Part shown: one piece after another, positions 5,758-8,773 of the stretch
Layout of the letters: every line of letters starts with the position of its first letter
How positions within the stretch are numbered: the first letter of the stretch is position 1
NCBI GenBank assembly: GCA_964462785.1
Contig: CAYWZA010000034.1
Coordinates: forward strand, 1-8,773
Direction of reading: 5' to 3'
DNA: 8,773 nt
From: JACQKA01 sp964462785
GTDB taxonomy: Bacteria; Patescibacteriota; Minisyncoccia; Phycocordibacterales; UBA2100
Notes under the pieces: generated by a model
Databases searched by the model: none
The model's input: only the letters and a program-made list of their open reading frames with translations
What the model was told of the DNA's origin: nothing
Position numbers and translations under genes: made by a program

Positions 5758-7221
5758 ATGTGTGGCATATTCGGCATCATTGGTGCGAAAGATGCGTCAT
5801 ACCTCACGGCAGTTGCCTTGCATGCGCTGCAGCATCGCGGGCAAGAGGCCGCGGGGATTGTTTCGTTCGACGTGCAGCATGACCCAATACCTTTCCCTGC
5901 GCGGAAAGAGTTTCACGAATATCGTGCGGGTGGGCTGGTCAATTCCATTTTCACCGAAGATGTGCGCAAGAGTTTAGTAGGGCATGCGGCTATTGGTCAT
6001 GTGCGCTATTCAACCTCGGGCGCCAAACAGGAAAAGCCCACATTGCAGGCGCGTGATGCGCAGCCATTTGTGGACGTGTTGCCGTTTGGCGGGCTCGCGA
6101 TTGCACACAACGGCAATCTGACGAACGCAAAATTCCTGCGCCACAAGCTCGAGCTTAAAGGGCACACGTTCCAAACGCGCAAAGAAGAAACTGGCGAGGT
6201 TGTCGATACCGAAGTTGCACTCAAGCTCATCGGCTCAGCGGCGGCGATTGGTTTAATCGAGCGCTTGAAAGTGACACTCCCCCTTCTTGAGGGAGCATAT
6301 GCTTTCGTCATGCTGACCAAGAAAAAACTTATCGGTATCTGTGATCCATGGGCTATTCGCCCGCTGGTTTTGGGGCGTGCGGGTACTGCATACATGTTTG
6401 CATCTGAAACATGCGCCCTTACTGCACTCGGCGCCCAACTCATTCGGTCAGTTGAGCCGGGCGAAATTGTGGTGATCGAAGATGGTGCGGTCAGTTCGCA
6501 TCGCTTCGCGCCGATACAGAAACCACGAAACTGTATTTTCGAGCAGGTGTACTTTTCTCGTCCTGACAGTTTTGTGTGGGGTAAGAATGCACATCTCACC
6601 CGCATGGAGGACGGACGCGAATTGGCAAGACAAGCGCCTGTCCCCGCGGATGTGGTTGTTGATGTTCCTGATTCAGGAAAGTCGGCTGCGCTTGGATATG
6701 CGCGCGAAAGCGGCATTCCCTACGACATCGGTATCGTGCGTAATCACTACGTCGGGCGCACGTTCATTCAAAAAACACAAGAAGAACGTGAGCGCGATGT
6801 TGAGCTCAAGCATTCTATTATCGAGGATGTGGTGCGTGGACAGCGCGTCATCATGGTCGATGACAGTTTGGTTCGCGGCACGACAGCGAAGCGTCTCGTT
6901 GCGCGGCTTTTCGAATCTGGTGCGAGCGAAGTGCACATGCGCATTGCAAGTCCGCCGTGGCGTTTTGGTTGCCACTACGGCATTGATGAAGCGGATGTAA
7001 ATCGGCGCATCGCCAAACCGCACGAAAGTGTCGAGGAGGTGTGCAGGCGCGTCAAAGAAATCACGAAAGCGACATCCGTTGCCTATCTGTCCGTTGACGG
7101 TATGTATCAAGCTGTACACGGTGAAACACGCAATGGTGCGTGTCCGCAATCGTGTGATGCGTGTTTTACGGGAAGTTTCCCCACGCCACTCACCGATATT
7201 TTTGGCGGGCATATGCACTAA
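5758..7221 (+). CDS. purF: Amidophosphoribosyltransferase (glutamine PRPP amidotransferase)
   Basis: PurF catalyses the first committed step of purine synthesis, making 5-phosphoribosylamine from PRPP and glutamine in the cytoplasm. The 487-aa length is normal. The N-terminal class II glutaminase begins MCGIFGI, so Cys2 becomes the nucleophile after Met removal and no propeptide is needed. It continues to about residue 240. The phosphoribosyltransferase domain follows, with NHYVGRTFI at 329-337 and the PRPP-binding signature RVIMVDDSLVRGTT at 363-376. C259, C405, C466 and C469 occupy the positions of the four iron-sulphur ligands in the Bacillus-type enzyme, so a 4Fe-4S cluster is expected. 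The start is ATG with AGGAG upstream. It is the only plus-strand gene here and has no other pur gene beside it. It lies divergent to pnp and convergent to the NYN gene. Confidence 0.97.
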   Translation: MCGIFGIIGAKDASYLTAVALHALQHRGQEAAGIVSFDVQHDPIPFPARKEFHEYRAGGLVNSIFTEDVRKSLVGHAAIGHVRYSTSGAKQEKPTLQARDAQPFVDVLPFGGLAIAHNGNLTNAKFLRHKLELKGHTFQTRKEETGEVVDTEVALKLIGSAAAIGLIERLKVTLPLLEGAYAFVMLTKKKLIGICDPWAIRPLVLGRAGTAYMFASETCALTALGAQLIRSVEPGEIVVIEDGAVSSHRFAPIQKPRNCIFEQVYFSRPDSFVWGKNAHLTRMEDGRELARQAPVPADVVVDVPDSGKSAALGYARESGIPYDIGIVRNHYVGRTFIQKTQEERERDVELKHSIIEDVVRGQRVIMVDDSLVRGTTAKRLVARLFESGASEVHMRIASPPWRFGCHYGIDEADVNRRIAKPHESVEEVCRRVKEITKATSVAYLSVDGMYQAVHGETRNGACPQSCDACFTGSFPTPLTDIFGGHMH

Positions 7222-7225
7222 CGCA

Positions 7226-7262
7226 AGCAGCCGGACCCTTCGGGTCCGGCTGCTATTTTTTT
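7226..7262 (+). terminator. Intrinsic terminator of purF
   Basis: A perfect 12-bp G+C-rich stem (7226-7237 with 7243-7254) with the loop CTTCG is followed by A and seven T residues. It begins 4 bp after the purF stop. On the opposite strand no T-run follows the stem, so it should act mainly on purF. Confidence 0.95.
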
Positions 7263-7272
7263 GCGTGGTAAA

Positions 7273-7845
7273 TTATCCCAAATCTTCTTCTTTCTGCGGC
7301 GCATCATTTTCGTGCCGCGCACCACGTCGTACTGGGCGATAGTTGATGAGATATTTTTTCGGGTCGTTATCCATGTCGATGAAATCATCAGCGGCTTCTT
7401 TGAGCCGTCCTGAGGACGACTTGCCGAACGCGATCACCTCCACTTGGCACCCGCCGTGCCGCTGAAGATATTCGACGAGCGGCACGAAATCGCCGTCGCC
7501 GGTTGCGAGGATGACCGTGTCGAGCTTCGGTGCCATGGTGATGGCATCGACAGCGAGCCCCACGTCCCAATCGGCTTTCTTGGCACCGCCGAAAAAGACC
7601 AAAAGGTCTTTCGTGCGCGCTTCGATGCCGAGCTTGGTGAGCGCTTCAAAAAAGCCCTTCTCCTCCCCTGTCTCGGTGGTGACCACATACGCGCGAGCGC
7701 GTATGAGCTGACGCCCCGCGACGGCTTCTTTGAGCATCGCACCGAAATTCACGCGCGTGTGATAAATATTTTTCGCGCTGTGATATAAATTTTGCGTGTC
7801 GATAAATACTCCGACGCGCTGATCTGCATGTTTTATAACTGCCAT
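7273..7845 (-). CDS. NYN domain (PIN-like) protein, LabA/DUF88 type
   Basis: NYN domains have a PIN-like nuclease fold, and many are thought to act as metal-dependent RNases. This 190-aa protein is nearly all NYN domain. VGVFIDTQNL at 11-20 carries the first acidic residue, D16. KKADWDVGLAVDA at about 89-101 carries D92, D94 and D100. ATGDGDFVPLVEYL at 114-127 carries D117 and D119. These match the conserved acidic cluster of the LabA-like group. A charged tail follows residue 160. The frame is open to 7959, but the extension crosses a hairpin arm and is unlike the family, so I start at the ATG at 7843-7845, which has only a weak upstream purine stretch. The gene lies between rpsO and purF. 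Any link to RNA turnover with PNPase is suggested by location only. Confidence 0.88.
   Translation of the reverse strand: MAVIKHADQRVGVFIDTQNLYHSAKNIYHTRVNFGAMLKEAVAGRQLIRARAYVVTTETGEEKGFFEALTKLGIEARTKDLLVFFGGAKKADWDVGLAVDAITMAPKLDTVILATGDGDFVPLVEYLQRHGGCQVEVIAFGKSSSGRLKEAADDFIDMDNDPKKYLINYRPVRRGARHENDAPQKEEDLG
7594..7611 (-). repeat. Short terminator-like hairpin inside the NYN gene
   Basis: AAAGACC and GGTCTTT pair perfectly around AAAA in the middle of the coding sequence. On the coding strand the hairpin is followed by TT and C. It may be chance, since these codons encode a conserved hydrophobic strand. Confidence 0.35.
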
Positions 7846-7951
7846 AACAATTCTTACTAAGTGTGTATGCACCAACGGCACATACGCTATTAAAAATACC
7901 TTCTGGTATTGTACTCTACTGACTGCGAAAGAAAAAAATGTTGGTAGCGAA
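7846..7951 (-). other. Spacer upstream of NYN gene with possible promoter
   Basis: On the minus strand TACAAT (7908-7913) could be a -10 box, but the -35 region is poor. A small hairpin, AATACC/GGTATT (7895-7910), overlaps it and is followed by five T residues, giving a weak terminator-like look. No better promoter for the NYN gene is seen, so read-through from rpsO is possible. Confidence 0.3.
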
Positions 7952-8024
7952 GCCAGCATGTCGCCAAAAAAGACTAAGACCGGGTAAGCGACCTTGGAGC
8001 GGTCTTTTTTGGCGACATGCTGGC
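7952..8024. terminator. 23-bp perfect inverted repeat with inner hairpin, after rpsO
   Basis: Bases 7952-7974 and 8002-8024 are exact inverted copies separated by 27 bases. The repeat begins 9 bp after the rpsO stop. Inside it, AAGACCG (7976-7982) can instead pair with CGGTCTT (8000-8006). That alternative stem is followed by a T-run on the plus strand and by AGTC and six T on the minus strand. The structure could therefore act as a two-way terminator. The long symmetric outer stem is more than termination needs and is reminiscent of a small mobile hairpin element. Confidence 0.7.
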
Positions 8025-8033
8025 GGAGCGCCT

Positions 8034-8300
8034 TTACTTCTTCAACCCGAGCTTCTTAGTAAGCGCATTATATGAGCGCTTATCCTTCTTTTCGAGGTAT
8101 TTCAAATGGCGGCGGCGATCTGCGACGAGGCCCAAAAGCCCGCGGCGCGAGTGCCGATCCTTGTCATTTTTCTTTAAATGCGACGAAAGTTCATCAATAC
8201 GGCGGCTCAACACAGCAATTTGCACCTCCGGCGAGCCGGTGTCGGTGTCGTGGCGGCGTGCGCCCTCGATAACATTCGCTTTCTTACGCTTTGTCAGCAT
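8034..8300 (-). CDS. rpsO: 30S ribosomal protein S15
   Basis: S15 binds 16S rRNA early in assembly of the 30S platform and contributes to a bridge with the 50S subunit. The 88-aa product matches the usual length of about 89. It carries the hallmark segment DTGSPEVQIAVLSRRIDEL (about 20-38), then HLKKNDKDRHSRRGL (41-55) and the basic C-terminal helix ending in KKLGLKK. The ATG at 8298-8300 is preceded by six C residues and then TATACT, with no Shine-Dalgarno sequence, so a leaderless mRNA is predicted. This leaves no leader for the classical S15 autoregulatory fold. pnp, its usual downstream partner, lies about 2.5 kb away on the same strand, separated by the NYN gene and purF. Confidence 0.97.
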   Translation of the reverse strand: MLTKRKKANVIEGARRHDTDTGSPEVQIAVLSRRIDELSSHLKKNDKDRHSRRGLLGLVADRRRHLKYLEKKDKRSYNALTKKLGLKK

Positions 8301-8306
8301 GGGGGG

Positions 8307-8334
8307 AGTATATCACATCTGCCGACAAATGCAA
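8307..8334 (-). promoter_or_regulatory. rpsO promoter, predicted leaderless
   Basis: TTGCAT (8329-8334), a 16-bp spacer and TATACT (8307-8312) are followed by CCCCCC and the ATG. The spacer and the 6-bp distance to ATG are identical to those of the dksA-like gene promoter. The C-run excludes ribosome binding by a Shine-Dalgarno sequence. Confidence 0.7.
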
Positions 8335-8351
8335 GGGCAGTAGCAATGGGC

Positions 8352-8385
8352 AATAAAAATGCCCCCGCGCAAGAAGCGCGGGGGC
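8352..8385 (-). terminator. Intrinsic terminator of the 76-aa gene
   Basis: GCCCCCGCGC and GCGCGGGGGC form a perfect 10-bp stem (8361-8370 with 8376-8385) with a 5-base loop. On the minus strand it is followed by ATTTTTATT. It lies 9 bp after the small gene's stop codon and isolates that gene from the rpsO promoter. Confidence 0.95.
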
Positions 8386-8394
8386 TGGGGCGGG

Positions 8395-8625
8395 CTAGGT
8401 CGGGCAGTGCTCACATTTCGGATCAAGCTGGTTGTACTCGACGGTAACCACAGCATGGACCGTCGCACCGCCGTACATGAACATCTGGTGGGTGATGTTG
8501 TGGACCTGAAAGTTGGCCCCAATCGTCCTCTTCTGTTCGGAAATCCACGTGTTTACGTTATTGGAAAGCGCGTTGGCCACCGCCTGATTAGTTGTGTGAC
8601 CAGAAAATAAGCGAACTTGGCGCAT
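8395..8625 (-). CDS. Small hypothetical protein, 76 aa, C-terminal CxxC
   Basis: The gene is very probably real. It has a full-consensus promoter, AGGAG 8 nt before the ATG, and a strong terminator just after the stop. The predicted pattern is strand (2-7), helix (12-31), then two strands (36-46 and 53-66). This loosely resembles small proteins of the Cse60/DUF2758 type, but I hold that comparison at low confidence. The tail after residue 67 is short and contains CEHC (C71 and C74), which with nearby histidines could bind metal. There is no signal peptide or membrane segment. The unit is monocistronic and lies just inside the right-hand terminal repeat. The function is unknown. Confidence 0.8.
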   Translation of the reverse strand: MRQVRLFSGHTTNQAVANALSNNVNTWISEQKRTIGANFQVHNITHQMFMYGGATVHAVVTVEYNQLDPKCEHCPT

Positions 8626-8681
8626 GTCCTAGTCTCCTATGTAGTTTCAATGCGCTATGTCGGACGACAAAGCTATTTGAC

Positions 8682-8710
8682 ATTATATAGTATAAATATA
8701 TATCTGTCAA
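8682..8710 (-). promoter_or_regulatory. Full-consensus promoter of the 76-aa gene
   Basis: On the minus strand TTGACA (8705-8710), a 17-bp spacer and TATAAT (8682-8687) match the sigma-70 consensus at every position. The predicted start near 8675 gives a leader of about 50 nt. TTTGACA at 8676-8682 and TGTCAAA at 8705-8711 form an inverted repeat around the very A+T-rich spacer, which could be an operator. Confidence 0.85.
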
Positions 8711-8720
8711 ACACCCAGAA

Positions 8721-8773
8721 CCTGAATTCAACTTCGAAGTGCAACACTCCATGCTTGTAATGGCGTCTTAAAA
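8721..8773. repeat. Right arm of 53-bp terminal inverted repeat
   Basis: This is the exact reverse complement of 1-53. The insertion-sequence-like terminus would be at 8721, with the element continuing beyond the window. Both arms end at the same repeat position, which also fits an assembly contig cut at a repeated element. Confidence 0.75.

Noticed and set aside
6006..6716. Minus-strand ORF of 236 codons opposite purF
   Set aside because: It is fully antisense to conserved purF catalytic regions, with no motif or start signal.
7846..7959. N-terminal extension of the NYN gene
   Set aside because: The added hydrophobic residues cross a possible promoter and reach into the 23-bp inverted repeat. 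The NYN fold begins just after the ATG at 7845.
8359..8610. Plus-strand ORF of 83 codons over the 76-aa gene
   Set aside because: It begins inside the terminator stem and has no promoter or ribosome binding site, whereas the opposite strand has all expression signals.
1..8773. Linear plasmid or single large transposon with terminal repeats
   Set aside because: The content is housekeeping (rpsO, pnp, purF), with no replication or transposition gene. Flanking insertion-sequence copies or a contig break at a repeat explain the ends more simply.
1..8773. CRISPR array, tRNA or rRNA genes
   Set aside because: No regularly spaced repeats, cloverleaf patterns or conserved rRNA stretches were seen on either strand.

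Overview
The window reads as a bacterial chromosomal segment, most likely from a Candidate Phyla Radiation (Patescibacteria, Parcubacteria-like) genome. That placement is an inference. It rests on compact minus-strand housekeeping genes, a long proline-rich single-pass membrane protein directly behind pnp, an orphan purF, an isolated NYN-domain gene and several genes that look leaderless. TGA serves as a stop (178-180), which argues against the recoded Gracilibacteria/SR1 groups. No rRNA, tRNA, CRISPR array, recognisable integrase or complete transposase gene is present.

Layout, left to right. Bases 1-53 are one arm of a perfect 53-bp inverted repeat whose other arm is 8721-8773; it resembles an IS30-type insertion-sequence end. 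Next come a 57-bp duplicated 3' end of a dksA-like gene (80-136), a 226-aa protein of unknown function (178-858, minus) and the intact TraR/DksA-type zinc-finger gene (862-1248, minus). A 211-bp spacer separates these from a proline-rich membrane protein (1460-3421, minus), whose start overlaps the end of pnp (3372-5552, minus). A 205-bp region divergent between pnp and purF is full of inverted repeats. purF (5758-7221) is the only convincing plus-strand gene and ends in a textbook terminator. A NYN-domain nuclease-like gene (7273-7845, minus), a 23-bp perfect inverted repeat, rpsO (8034-8300, minus), a strong terminator and a 76-aa small protein (8395-8625, minus) follow. The small gene has a full-consensus promoter just inside the right-hand repeat.

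Functionally, rpsO and pnp are the remains of the widespread rpsO-pnp arrangement, here split by the NYN gene and an oppositely oriented purF. pnp and the proline-rich gene form an overlapping pair. The dksA-like gene and the 226-aa gene are almost contiguous and may be co-transcribed. rpsO and the dksA-like gene share one promoter design: TTGCAC or TTGCAT, 16 bp, a TAT-type -10, then exactly 6 bp to ATG. This predicts leaderless mRNAs.

I did not find a multi-gene defence or other novel system. The points most worth a second look are the duplicated gene end flanking the unknown ORF, the terminal inverted repeats, the leaderless promoters, the mutually exclusive hairpins before pnp, the 23-bp hairpin after rpsO and a palindromic insert inside the proline-rich gene.
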